Shown in pieces: positions 24,960-38,300 of a stretch of 64,000 nt of DNA. This DNA is from Ceratodon purpureus (Eukaryota > Streptophyta > Bryopsida > Pseudoditrichales > Ditrichaceae). Each line of letters starts with the position of its first letter. The stretch's first letter is position 1. The translations under genes and the position numbers were made by a program. The notes beneath the pieces were generated by a model. It searched no databases, had not been told where the DNA came from, and saw nothing but the letters and a program-made list of their open reading frames with translations. The stretch is from positions 3,050,474 through 3,114,473 of the forward strand of contig CM026433.1 in assembly GCA_014871385.1 (NCBI GenBank), given 5' to 3'.

Positions 24960-26400
24960 TGCTGTCAAAAAGGAGAAGACTGTAGAACTAATAAATTCTC
25001 TGAGGCTTCTGCTTCTTGTTCACCTTTGCTGAGCTAGGTGAGTGTGTCCTTTGAGGCGGCCGAGGGATGCGCCGCGTCGGATCTGAGCCACTTGACAGAT
25101 CTGCGCTCGCTTGCCTTGCTATTTCTTGGTGTGCGGGGCCTCAATTGGCCGTGGTTTGCTGCATGGACGGATTGGATGGAGCGTCAGCTTCCCAACTTAG
25201 CCATTGCAGGAAGGTCGTGTACGGCACTTCCTTCGCCCCACCCCATTATTTTTCTCACCATTTATCACCATGTCTAACCATTTCTAACCATTTCCAACCA
25301 TTTCCAACCATTCCTAACTGATTGCACGGGTACAAACTTATACCGGGAAGGAGTAAAACTTATTTCCGACTGCCACTCCCACATCTGGCCCGGCACGATC
25401 GACGACGTCACGCTCCGTTGACCGGCCCCGTCGATGGCTGGTCGCCTTGACGGAATCATCGCGGTGAATCTGCTCTCGCTTGGAACAGCACTTCGCAAGG
25501 TACCCAACTGGGTATAACACCAGTATCACCTGGTTACGTCCCGAATATCGTCTGGAAATAGTGAACCCCAGCAAACTCGCCCACACTGCAAGTGCGTGCA
25601 GACAGGGCATGATTTTACCGCTGCATGGGAAGATATTCCGCTACCAATGCACCCCGAATGCGGGCCACTCTTGCTGCACGATGTGATGTGAGGCGAGCTG
25701 GAATCGGTCCCCGATCGGCCCCGATTTGACATCTCTCCAACAATTTTACCGCAAGTTTAGTATATTCAATGCTTGGTGGTGGATTGGTCCGCCACGATGG
25801 TGACTGAGTTCCATCTGGGTGTCACCGGAGCCCACAACGGATGCCAAGTTCCAACTGCAGTGCAGTTTTGGTATCCAGCTTGCTGGTATTCCGTATCATA
25901 ACTAGATGATACTGATGTGATACCCCAGTGGAACCAGGTGGTACTGTTGAGCAACACAGCGTTGCTATCACAGCAGTTCAGTCAGGTATCTTGCTGCTGG
26001 TATATATTCTGCATCATTCATTACAGAATTCGAGGCTGGAATGGGATATTCCCTGTAAACGGGGATTCAATGGGAGAGGTGAAGCGTAACGGTGTTGGGG
26101 AGCAGCTTCGGGAATCAGCGTGCACAGGAAAGGGCAACATGGGGAGATGAGATGCAGAGCTTGAAAGATGCGTGGGGCGGCTCGTTCGATCGGATCGATG
26201 GGAATGCGTCATACTTGAGATCCGACATGGAAGCTGCTGGAGTGCAGAGCTCTACCGTGGGGCTACATATTTCGATTACCGGTACATGGCACGGCATGGG
26301 TGTTGCTGATAATCAGGGCTTACTGATTCTCACGAGTCACTATGGTCACAGTGCCCTACAAACTTAGCCTGGGTGGAGTTTGAAAATTAGTTGGGCCCTG
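24960..26400. other. Gene-free region of mixed composition
   Basis: A GC-richer stretch upstream of the metallothionein-like gene, including a short run of a repeated TAACCATTTCTAACCATTTC motif (about 25270-25315). Open frames here lack recognisable domains. Confidence 0.4.
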
Positions 26401-29400
26401 ATTAATAGGGGACGTGCCCATGCCGTGCCACCTGCATTTCCATGTTATTTTATCATTATTTAAGGTTGTCCTTCGTTTTTGTTTTGTTTTATTCAAATAG
26501 AGAAATTGTTCTCTATTTCGGGTGTTTTGGTTTCCTCACCACCAACTCCTATGGTACAGTAATTTACATTTGTTCTACTGTACTCTTGGAACTTACACTA
26601 CCAGTGTTGAAGCTCTGAGGTGATCATTGAGTGGGTCATCATTTCCGATTCTCCACCGAGTAAGTTAAGTTTATGAGCTAGTCTCGCGACTCCCTGCTTG
26701 CCAGTGGGCTCCCTCTTGCTCTTTACTCAACTGCAACTAGACTCTCATAGCAGGGTGGCCAGTAGCCTAGCCTAATCCTACAATCTATGCCGCCTGAATG
26801 ATCTCGAAATGATGGCTTGATTGAGTGATCCAAATCCAAACACCAGAGTGACCCAAATTCCAAACACCAGTGGTGGACTAGATTGCTTTTGCATCTGTGC
26901 ACATATGTGTTGACACTTTCATACTGTTGCTTGTGGACAGCAATGTCAATCATTTTGAAACAGCTTCTAGACTTCCAGAATCATGTGAATCCATGTGATT
27001 TGAGAAGAACAACAACATTATAATTATTGGAATATCTTTGTGAGGATCCAGTTAATTCTGATGTTTCTGCTGCCAACTGTAAATAGGATGGAGCGTGGTG
27101 GGAGTTCTAGGTTGGCCCAAGCAGGCCAACAAAGTCAACAAAAGCCTACAGACTAAAGGCCAACCATGTGTTTGTAGCTTTCTAGCATGTGAATCCCATT
27201 AGCTAGTTTCTTGCCTCATATTATCCTCGCTTAAGTTTGCCCAACAAGCATTCTCCTTGAGCTGGACATCTACTTGCATCCAGCCTGAGCCTACCTAATT
27301 GCTTAGCAAGCACGCATCCAGGACACATCAGCTGAAAGAAGTGACCTACACTTCAGAGTCACCATGTTGTCCTTTAGAGGAGTAGACATGTATGATGCAA
27401 ATCACCTGCGATTCCCCGTGACGGCAGATCTACTGCAGATTCATTGTAGATCACATATTCTTTGACGACTGAGCACACAGCTGATTGATTTGTAACTTAG
27501 TCCGTGGGGGCCATGAGCCTCGTGACTGCACACCCTTCCAATCACTGCCCTCAACATGGATTACCGCTTCGCTTCACAATTCACAATTCCGTGGAGCGGC
27601 GCTCTTCGAAGTTCGGTCCAAGTTAAGCCCTTAAATCACGGGACCTATAACCATGGACGAACATTAACATTTCACACTTTATTTCACCACCGTGAAAAAG
27701 AGAAAATTCATCAAGTACATGAAGGCAAGTATTTACTACAATTCAAAAAAGTATGTGATTTTTTTGAAAATTTGAAATTATTGAAAAAATTAACAGATTC
27801 AGAATGAATATATATGAATATATATATTTATTTATTTATTTTAATTTTTTTTTAATTTTTTTTCTAAAATAATTACAAATCATTGGGTTTTTTTATACTT
27901 GCTCCAAAGTTATAGGTACTCAAATACAATTGCAACAAAATGCTTAATCTTAATCATTTTTCAAAAACAAACTATCAAACATTGTGAAGTTTATTCAATG
28001 ATTACTAAGAACAAATATTATAGAATTCATTTGCATAGCCTAAATGAAAGATTTGGTCAAATAATATTGGAAATTAAAATTACATTCTATGTCAAACAAT
28101 GTTTATCAATTTTTGGTAGTTCTGGCCTCATTGCATAAAAAAATCATAATAATTTTGATAATTCATGAGAGGTGACACCAATTTTCTAAAAGTCATTCAC
28201 AACAAAAATCATGTGAAAATAAAAATATAATATTTTAAATAGATTTTAATTAGCTAGGAGTAATAAACAAGCCCAAGACGTGCTTCTAATAAAAAAATGG
28301 TGTTATTGTCAATTAGAGACTTCTATAATACATCAATAAGGTTTGAAGAAAATATGTTTCTATTTTATAAAGTTTATAATTCAAATCAGCTATAATCAAT
28401 CTCCAATTTTTCAAATGTTTGCATCAATCACCATATAAATAGAGCCTACATTTTTAAAAGAAATATTGTTGTATTTGGTGAAAATACAAAAAACTATTGT
28501 CTTATTCTAGAAGTTTTTGACAAGATTCTATAGCTCTATAAAAATAACTTTAAAAAAATTCAAAAATCACTTCATTACATTTTGGACTTTGTACCAAAAA
28601 GGGTTATTTTTTAGTATTTTCAAAAAATATAGCCAAAAAATCCTTAGCAATTATAAGATCATTTTTTTTTTTATCTATAAACATTTATAAGTTTTTCAAA
28701 ACGTATTTTCCTTAATGAAAGGTCAATGCGTATTACTATTTATTTTATCTTTTATTCTAATATACTAAAATGATTCATCAAAAACTTTTAGCTAATTCTC
28801 GATTTTTTTTGCTAAGACTAATCTTTAGATGTCTAAGATTTCAAAATGAAGGTGGAATACAAAGTGATGGAAGAAAAATCAATTCTCAAAGTTAAATGCA
28901 ATTTTTTTAAAAAATATTAAAGTAGTGCACTATGTCAATAATTGCAGTAAGTTTAGTCAAAGATCAACTTTAAGCATTGAATACTTCATAAATAGATTTT
29001 TATATAAGTTAAAGTAATTGAAAAAATATATATTAATTCTCATTTATTCACATTTCATATAACATTCAAAATTACTATTTCATAGTGGACAGTTTTGGTT
29101 GAAACCATTGTCAAATCGAAAATAAAATTAAACTCATCTTTGTTAATTGCACAACTAGCTATCAGGAAGTGACACAAGAACTAAAGAATAAAAATCAGTT
29201 ACCGTCTAAAAGTCTTGGTATTTTTGGATTCAAAACGCAAAAGTCAAACTCCTATCTAATGCGACTTATTGATTTTTAAAATTAGACTTCATATGAAATA
29301 TAAATCGATAGGATCTTGTACCTACTTTGTTCAAAAAGGTGTATACCCAAACTCAGATCATTCCACTATAGAAATTATGAGAATATATGGTTTGAATTCC

Positions 29401-30380
29401 GAGTAAAAGTTTTTTTTCACACTACCCCGGCGATATACCTAAGTTTTGATTGCCAAAAAATACACATTATAAACAAATTTGATTCACAGAGGGTCATTAA
29501 ATTCTTGTAGCTGTAGAAGTTAGGTATTTACTCACAGAGTGTGAGCTTTATACAAGCTTGGGAAGGAAAAAAATCATTGATTTTGTGAAAATGGTGCAAT
29601 GAAGATGCCTTACATTCTCCAAAATTAAAACTATCAAAAGTGTAATCTTAAAATGTCCAATTGGAAATCCAAATGATAGATATGTTTATAGCATTGAGAG
29701 AAAAAAACCACCAAAAATTACAATGCAATCTAAGAGACTCAAATTTCAATAATGTTTTGAAGTGTATATTATATTTTTTCTTTTAAACTCGAAAGAGAGT
29801 TTTGGTAATAAGGGTATTATGGATGAATCCCTTGCTATGTTATAGATATTGGATGAAATCTAGAAAGTTTGGATGAAAAGAAAGGATTGGGTGTATTATT
29901 TTAGGTGACTAAAAAGAATATTTTGGATGCAAACAAAGTTATGGATGATAATTGTTGTTTGGAAAAAAAAAAATCCAAGAATGAAGACAACCTCTTTAGA
30001 TGGAAATTGTAAGTTAGATGAAAAATGTTTATCGATTGAAAACAATCATCAATGTGTATAGATGAAAAAATATTGGGCACGTTATTTTGTTAGTGCCCAC
30101 CCTTTGAAATTTAGTTTTGTCACTTTTTGCCTTTGTGAATGACCAGCAACTTGGGCAAAAAATTGAAGATTCTACCTGGCTACTTGTTGCCCAACTTTAG
30201 AGCAAATTCTTCTAATATTCATTACTTTTGCATGGCAACTCCAAATGCTTTGAAATCTAAGCCATTAGAAAGCTAACTCTAAAAACTATGTGTAGTTAGA
30301 TATTAAAAAATACTTAAATTGTAGGTCCTTAGAACAGCCTACTTAGAAGGGCCACAACCACAATGTAGTTTCAAAGACCT
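26401..30380. other. AT-rich intergenic DNA
   Basis: No recognised gene. AT-rich, with T-rich tracts near 27830-27870. A short duplicated phrase (CCAAACACCAG) occurs near 26840 and 26865. Confidence 0.6.
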
Positions 30381-30384
30381 TTAA

Positions 30385-31064
30385 TCCCTAACGTCCATTG
30401 TTATTTTTAGCCATATTTTGAAATTTTGGATAGACACTAACTGCAAGCTTGTATGTCAAATTTCACAATGCTTTGGATGGATCTGACCATATGGATGGAT
30501 TTGGAGCTTGGCAATTAGTCTACGTGATTAGAATTGTCCAATTCCAAATCAAACTTAGAGATATTATAACACATCTTAGAGAAAAAGCTAAGAATTGGGA
30601 CACTGAAAATAGCTTTTTTCCACATTTTTATTTTTTAATTTTTTTTTAATTTTTTTATTTTTTATTTATTTATTTATTTTTTTATTTTTTTTGGTTCTAT
30701 AGAGTTTGAGAAATTGCAAGTTTAGGAAGCACCAAGCTATGAGTAAACTGCAAGAATTTACTGTGTTCTATTTTGAGTATCCTAGCAAAAGATATTGAAA
30801 GGTGAATCAAATTCCAACTTCCTTTGAGAAAATTTGCTAGGTCACAAGGAGCTTTTCTAGCTTTTCTTAGACCCCTTGCCACTCAAATGGCAATAACTTT
30901 TGACTGGAGACTCCCTTTTATATGATGTCAAATGGGTTGGATAGCTATCTTTAGCGTGCCCAACTTTCTAGTTAGGCTCAGAATTTGATTCCGCTTGGAA
31001 AAAAAGTTATAGGCCGAAAACCAGCGACACAAGCTCAAATCAGGCTTCATGGACGTTAGAGGGG
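30385..31064. mobile_element. Short TTAA-flanked element, piggyBac-like MITE
   Basis: The left end TCCCTAACGTCCATTG and the right end read inward CCCCTCTAACGTCCAT are inverted copies with a 2-base gap. Both abut TTAA (30381-30384 and 31065-31068). The 680-bp interior has no transposase. Ends and target choice resemble the larger piggyBac element at 842-10637, so it may be a non-autonomous relative. It contains an AT-rich tract around 30630-30690. Confidence 0.65.
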
Positions 31065-31068
31065 TTAA

Positions 31069-33720
31069 GGATTAAATTTTGAAAAATGCAATGTTTATGG
31101 CTACAAAAGATGTTGATTTTGGTTATTAAATATTTTCATTTAAAATTTGGCATACGATCTTAAAATAGATATAAGTATGTTATCAAGTTACAATAACATA
31201 CACATGATACTATATTATAGTAAAATATCATATATGGATACCTTGGCACATGTTAAATTTGGCTTAAAAAAATAAAATCACTATTGTACATTCCTAAATT
31301 GTATAGAAAATGTAATGAAATATTTGAAAATATCATATATATATATATAGAATATTACAACAATTCAAGAATAACAAAACCTTTTATTATTTCAATTTGT
31401 TTTGCACAAACTTCTCCTTAAATAATATACATTTTCATTTCAGAAATTAAAAAAACTATATTCTTTGGTTCCTAAAACACTTCATGTAATTAAACTTATA
31501 ATTCGGCACCAATGTGTTTATTGAATCCGACACATACATCCCGTACATTTGAGATATCCCTAAAAAGGGGCAAGACACTCAAGATGTCCTTCACCAAAAT
31601 GATCCTCCCAACAAGCATGGATGGAAACCTGGGATGGACAGTGGGGGGGCCGGGGCATATCCTGTTGGAGAGCATATTCGTGTTTCAGCTGGAGTGTGAG
31701 TGCCACTCACCAGGTACAGCTCTTGCCTGTCTGACACTCCTTTTGCATGTGCTCCCCTCCCTCCACGCTCTCGGAGCCAGGCTTGCCATCCCCTTCCCCT
31801 CCAACCTTCACGTTTGCGTCCATTAGGGTTGGGGTCATGTCTCTCTCACAACCTCTCTTCATTCGTGCTGGCATGTGCCACACTCTCATGTCACTACTTA
31901 CTCTCACGCTTCTGTGGTCACCTAATCAAGTGGAGCTTTTGTTTGGGTCATAATCAGAAAGTGGAAGTGCAGGTAGAAGGTTGGAAGCCATCTCTGGTTC
32001 TGTGTGGTTTTGTGGCTTTTGGGTTAATGGGGTTGAATTGTTTTTGGTGACCTGAAGTTTATGTTGGCTGGGTTACGTGGGATTTCATGTTGTTTTGTAT
32101 GTTATGTGATTAATGAATGGTGTTGTCATGGGTTTGTCATGGGGTTGTTTTTGGGGTTGAGTGGTAGAAATGGCTTGCATTAGGTTTTGTGTTGTTGGGT
32201 GTGATGTAGCTGTGTTGATGTTTCCAGTCTTTTTGGGATGATGGGGTTCAAATTTTTGGGGGTGATTTTGAGTTTATGTTGGAGGTGTGTGTGGGATGTC
32301 ATGTTGTTTGTTGTTGTGAGATTAATGGGGTTGTCTTGCATTATGCTTTGCTTTGTTGGGTGGGGTGTCGTGTGGTTGTGTCCGATGTTTTTTTTTTTTT
32401 AACAGTATAATGGTTATCAAGTCTGGGAAGTTTACGTTCTTTGATCACCTGGTAGGGAGCCTTGTGGATAGCTGTGAATGTGTGATGGAATGCGCGCTGC
32501 CTTTGTGGAGTTGGGTTGACATAGTTGTGATGCTAATGCGGTCTTGTCAATGTTTAGGGGCAAAGGCCTGACTATGCAAGATGCTTCCTTGTGAGTTTTT
32601 ACTTGCAAAAGTGCTGCTGTCGGCCTTCACCCCTAAATCTTGGCAAGACCTAATTGACACACAACGTTGAAGATGTTGCAATCAACACTTCCATCAACTT
32701 TATCAGAAGTGCTATTACAGGATTTCAAGAAGGTACATCAACTCTGGAATGTGCACTTTCTAGGCTCTGATAACTTTGTTTTTTTGCAGTTTGCATGATC
32801 GTGTAGGTTACATCAATCATGTAGTGCATTATTATCTGTTCATTGTTTTGTTCGTTTCTAGAGTTATTGAACATGCTTTTGAAACATTATGGCAACAGTA
32901 TGTCTCATCTGTTGTTCTTTGTCTGGCATGCTGCGTCGTCTCGCCATCTCGAAGTTCCTGGTCGATTGAATGCGTTTTCTATTTTTTATTCTGGCTCTCG
33001 GTCGTGGTAAGTGCCGAAATTGTTGTACTGTAATACTAAATATTATTCTGTTTTAGGGTTAACATCCTCAGTAATTCAAATTTTCATTGAACTGAAAATA
33101 ATTCTGAAGATTTTTCAGTGGAGATGCAGACTGTTGTATGTAGTTTCAAGTGGGTTTGACTTTCCATTGTGGTACTTTTATTATATGCATGCACATTTCT
33201 TTCTTCAAGTTACAAGTGAGCCAATTGATAAGGAGAAGAAGCTTTGTTAGACCCATTTTAGTCACTTCTATCCACTTTCATCAAGGTAGTGGTGAACTAT
33301 GTAAACTCGTATGTAACATTTTTGCCTTGTTCAATCTCACTCTCTAAAATCTACCTGTCGGGTGGTCAATGAGTGATGAGGGCATTTCGAGTATTGTTGT
33401 TCTTGGTTTTAAGAGTTACTTGTGGTTGGATACGTTAATTTGAGCCTTTTTGTACTTTTTAATCGACAAATGTTTCTTTAAGAGTGGTTTCCTACATTGA
33501 CAGGCCCCGGTCCTTCGTGAGCGACAGAATATGCATGGTGCTGGGCAGGTCTCTCATCCCTGAACAGTTTTGGAGCTATGGCCTGTGCATGTTTGTTGCG
33601 CGTGTATCTTATCATGGACCTTCTCCCTTATTTCTTGAAAATTCATCTCTAGACAATATTTGAATCTGGGCCCGCTAGTGGTAGTTCATATAGTCAGTAG
33701 AGAAGTTTGATTTGTTTGGT
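31069..33720. other. Gene-free region with a TG-rich block
   Basis: AT-rich to about 31500, then a GC-richer, TG-rich block (31500-33500) with no conserved protein motif. It might be a non-coding transcript unit or an unrecognised repeat. Confidence 0.35.
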
Positions 33721-33724
33721 TTAA

Positions 33725-34940
33725 CCCCTAAGGTAGTAATACCACAAAGGAGTTTTGAACAATTTGAACTATCATTTTCTCAGGGAATTATTGCAAGTAT
33801 GTAGACAAATTGAAATCAAAATGATAGAAGTTGTTTTCACAATTTTCTGATGAAAATACAATTTCCTAGAAATATCTTAGCTAGAAAGATTGTCGAGACT
33901 CCACCCCATTTGTGTTGTAGACCTTGTCATGTTTGCTACTGGCAGAGGTACTATTCCAAAAGCAACTCTACCCAAAACCAAAATAAGATTTCGACGCTTG
34001 TGAGGTGCATCAACGCTTCTCTAAAAATCTCAAGGCTTGTCAGGTATATCAACTAGCCGTACCAAAAATCATGGATCTTGAATCATGTAGGTGCAGTTTT
34101 AGCTCAAGTCTACTACACGGTTTACTACCTTAACTGCCCAAGCAGACCATTTTGGCCTGATGTACAGATTTCATCTGTATTTTCTTATTTGTCATACACT
34201 TTTTGTGGTGTGATTTTTTAATTGAAATTTTTATGGGAGGTTAGCTGTGATTCGATTAAAAAAGAAATAATTCTTGAAAAAATTATGCCTCATTTTGTGT
34301 TGTAGTGTTCCACCAAAAATCTTGAAGATTTTGGTCTAAAAGTGTTCTTGAAAAAAAAAACTATTAAAATCAAGCATCCAAAAAATCTCAAGAAATCATT
34401 ATACCTAAAGTACTACATTATAAACCATCACAACAAGTTTCATCCACTTAATGTCAATATCTTATTTGTAATTGAATTACAAAATGATTTTTTATTTTAT
34501 GCTTCAAAATTTATAAAAGAAGATTAGTGATAGCAATCACAAATCAAACCGTATAGATAGAATTCAAAAATCAAAATGTATAACCTTTATTTATACATCA
34601 AATATTAATATATTCATATTAATTGCATTTTATAATGCATCTTTGCAAAACTTAAACTGGACATAGGGGAAGACATCTAGGGATCCACGTATTTTAGTGC
34701 TATAAGCGTTTACAGGAGCCAATGGGCTTTTTTCTTCCAAAACCCTGAAATTCTCGGTTTGGCCCCCGCAAGACCATTTTCGGTGATTTTGAATTCAGAA
34801 ATGGGGCTTGCGGCTCCAAATTACTCGAGGAGCATCCTTCTAGAGATTTGAAACTAAAAAACCAAAAACTAGGGGGCTCGTCAAACCTGCCCCCGAAAAA
34901 GGCTCGTAGGACTACATAACAGAGATTTGACGTTTAGGAG
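33725..34940. mobile_element. Possible TTAA-flanked piggyBac-like element
   Basis: The left end CCCCTAAGGTAG follows TTAA (33721-33724). The right end read inward is CTCCTAAACGTC, with TTAA at 34941-34944. The termini match only over about seven bases, so this is weaker than the other two. The 1216-bp interior has no transposase. Confidence 0.35.
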
Positions 34941-34944
34941 TTAA

Positions 34945-35367
34945 GCCCACGCATCCAAAATCCAATCGGTTTAGAGAGATCTGTTGCAACTGAATGACGT
35001 GTGCAAACATGAAGCTTTCAGTAACAAGTTGTACTCAACAATTTCTAATGTTTTGAAAATGTATTTGCAACAAAGGTCCGCGTTCAAATCTTCTCGTGGT
35101 AGTTCTGGAATATCTAAAAAAAAATTCCAGTTCGTACAAACTAAATCAAATTGCTGAAGACGTGACTGGTTTTTCCTCAATTGCACGATTATGCATTTTC
35201 GCTTAAATATCTTTTTCTAGCCATACCACAATCACTGTAATCAGCTTTGTCAATCCACTCTATTTCCCGAAGACGATCTATTGAACATATAAAATTAAGA
35301 ATCCACTCAAAAGGTACGCTTGCAACTCATTGACGGGTGCTCGAATCAGCAATCATGCGAACTGATC
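34945..35367. other. Downstream region of RUS5
   Basis: Likely holds the 3' untranslated region and terminator of RUS5. No other gene recognised. Confidence 0.4.
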
Positions 35368-38300
35368 TTATTCTTCGATCTGCATATTTACAAGAAAGGA
35401 AGCTGTGCTCGGAATCTTGAGTACAACTCTGCTAACTGACCATCCTTGTTCCCCTATCGCATCTACAAATGAGCCGTATTTTTCTTGCATCTCGCCAACA
35501 CTCACGCTAAGTATCTCCACTTGCTCACCAAAACTAGTGCCCCTAAATCCGTTTTTCACAGAGTTAAGAAAGCTACTTGTTCTTGGATTTTGTTCAAATT
35601 CAGGTACTGGCTGCCGAATTTGTCGTAAAAGCCAGCAAGCCTGGTAGAGACTCCGCAATAATGTGGTGTTATTTGCCCCTTCCTGCTCAAGTCAGATGCG
35701 TCAGTAAAAAATGTTACATATACGCTACGGTACAGGTAGCTTGATATTGAACAAATAATTATCCTTTAGCCATGTCAGGGACAGGATGACAGGAACTAAC
35801 CTTTAACACAACCCGTGCTTCAAAACCATGTACTGAATTCGGATGTAAAACCAGGAGGTAATTTTCTTGCTCATACACTTTCAATAGTTGTCGAACCTGC
35901 ACAAAACGCCAAGTTTGCAGCATGATAAGCGTGCTGATAAATTTTCTCTAGGAATGTGCAATAATCCACGTTCTAATAAGGTTGACAAGGTCCACATGGG
36001 GAAAAGATGTGCCTCATGAATAAGATATGAAAACAAAAGATAATCTGAAACACATTGGATTGTTTACAGTCACCCACCTCGTCTGCTGCGGGTTGAGAAC
36101 CCAGAAGCTCTTCTAACTTCAAACCAAAACGAACCCGAGGGTCCAACAAAGTCCGCGGAACTAAAATCTGCTCTTTCACGTTGCACTCATCACAACCTGC
36201 GTGTCATTGAAATTAATTCATCAGTCCATTAGGCTCGTTGGCTTTCGCACGACTCCTGCACTGCGGTTACAGTAATATTTAATATCTACGTGTTACTGCA
36301 CCTGGAATCCGGGAGCCTGATATGAAATCCTCAATCAAGATAACAGCCCTCTTGTAATTTATCTGCGCAAGTACACATTCAACCAACTGGTGACCTGATG
36401 TGCTGAATTTGTAAATCTCAAGTGTTCATCGTCACTAAACTATAATACCATCTTTGTCGTCCTGTCTCCAGGTATCCAGTTCGACCTTGCAGTACGATAA
36501 AGCTGCAAAGATATTCCTTCTGCATTCTACAAGCATTCTTGACTACACCAACCTGGGAAGATTTACTACCATTTTCATCTTAGCCAAATGCGGATGCGGA
36601 TTCTTAGGAGGAAGAGTATACGTACAGTATCAATGCGTAAGACCGCAAGCGTTTGGTAACGGAGCCACAGATGCAGTGCCCTTATGGACACCCACGTTGT
36701 CACTAGTTCCCAATACGAAGAGGATATGCCTGGAGAGCCCTAAAATAAGAAGGCAGTAGATCGTTATAAGTGATAATGAACTGCATAGCACAAATATTCA
36801 AAATGGAGAACTTCGCAAGGATTCTTTAACCTGCAGGGGTAACATGCCAGAGTGGGATTCGAAGGCTTACAAGTAACAACACGCCCAATCCGAGACCAAC
36901 TAGTTGAGCTGCCACACCCCATACCTCTTCCTGCATTATCAAACCTCACGTAAGGTCTCCCAAAGCCGGATTATGTTTCCATTTTCAAAGAAGTAGCGAA
37001 TGTCGCCAAAGACCTATAATTTATGATTTATAGATATGTCCACGTTGCAACAGAAGTAGATTAGGGACGATGATTACCTTTGCAACCACATCTCCAACAT
37101 TTTCAGAGACCGCAAAATGGTTCTGGATAACGCGAAACGATGGATCCTTCAAACCCTTCGCAACAGCCTGCAGTCACTATTGTACATTAGACCATTTTAT
37201 TTAGCTCAGCACCAGTGTAACAGACACGAATAAAAACCACAGTGTTATTGTAAAAGAAGAATGATACGACATCAGAGATAATGGAAACAACATAGCACCA
37301 TGTCTGGCTTGCCTTGGTCAAATTTCCGAGTGATGCCAAAAGAAGGAAACTTCCAGGTGCTAGTGGAGTTGCTAGCTCAAAGATGCTGTACATATGTTAC
37401 AAAGCAAATCTGTCAATGCTGCAGAAATATTTTACCTTAAACATATTTGTGAAAAAAAAGTTCCGTTCAGAAAGTGTTGCATATCCACACAAGAACTTGT
37501 ACAAGCTTGCATATGGAACCATTTAGTAACGAGCGGATAATTTTCAACTAAGGTGACTGACATTGTGACGATACCAAGGACAAAATGACAAAACTGAACT
37601 ATAGGAGTAGACATACATATACGGTGCTAAAGCCGATCTCCTAAGCTCATTACCTGCCAGCGCTGCCAATAAAATCCGCATACATCCTCCATTGCTTCGG
37701 ATCCTCGTCAAAAAGACTTCCAAATCGACCGCCTGTGCATAACGATGAAATACAACGCGGTGTCATCATCTATGATGAAATACACAAATCTACTATTACT
37801 TCGCATAGTAACAGAAGCTCCTCCGTTATGAGCTTACAGTCGTCAAGGCTGTGGCGAGGACATTCATAAAGTGAGAGCATCCTCCAGGATTTCAGCAAAC
37901 CAACATTTAAAATCTCAGAAGCAATTAAAAAGCAAAGCGACCTTAAATGTGAAGAAGGGAACTTTTAAAACTTTACCTATAAATAACCGACCCACGGAGC
38001 CTAGACCATCTTTGCTCACCCATCTGCAGAAGACAAAGCACACATATTGTTGACAGCCATACATGTATTTATAAAAAAAATTAAAACCAAAACTCGAATC
38101 ACAACTCTTCTGGACCATGAAAGCGTCTAACACTAAACACAACAACGCAGTTAAAAGGATAGGATTATTAGACATACTTTATTGCAGCTGAAGCAGCTGC
38201 AGCAGATCCACCACCTCCACCTATACCAATAGCCTGATCACAAAGAAAACAATGAAACAATTCCACGATAAAATTATATTTGATCAATTAGCCTTCCTAA

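Noticed and set aside
31707..31907. Coding gene in the TG-rich block
   Set aside because: Open frames on both strands lack conserved motifs and splice-site support.
33729..34130. Small MITE with ends AAGGTAGTAA
   Set aside because: An inverted 10-base match exists near 33730 and 34120, but no target duplication or extended inverted repeat supports it.
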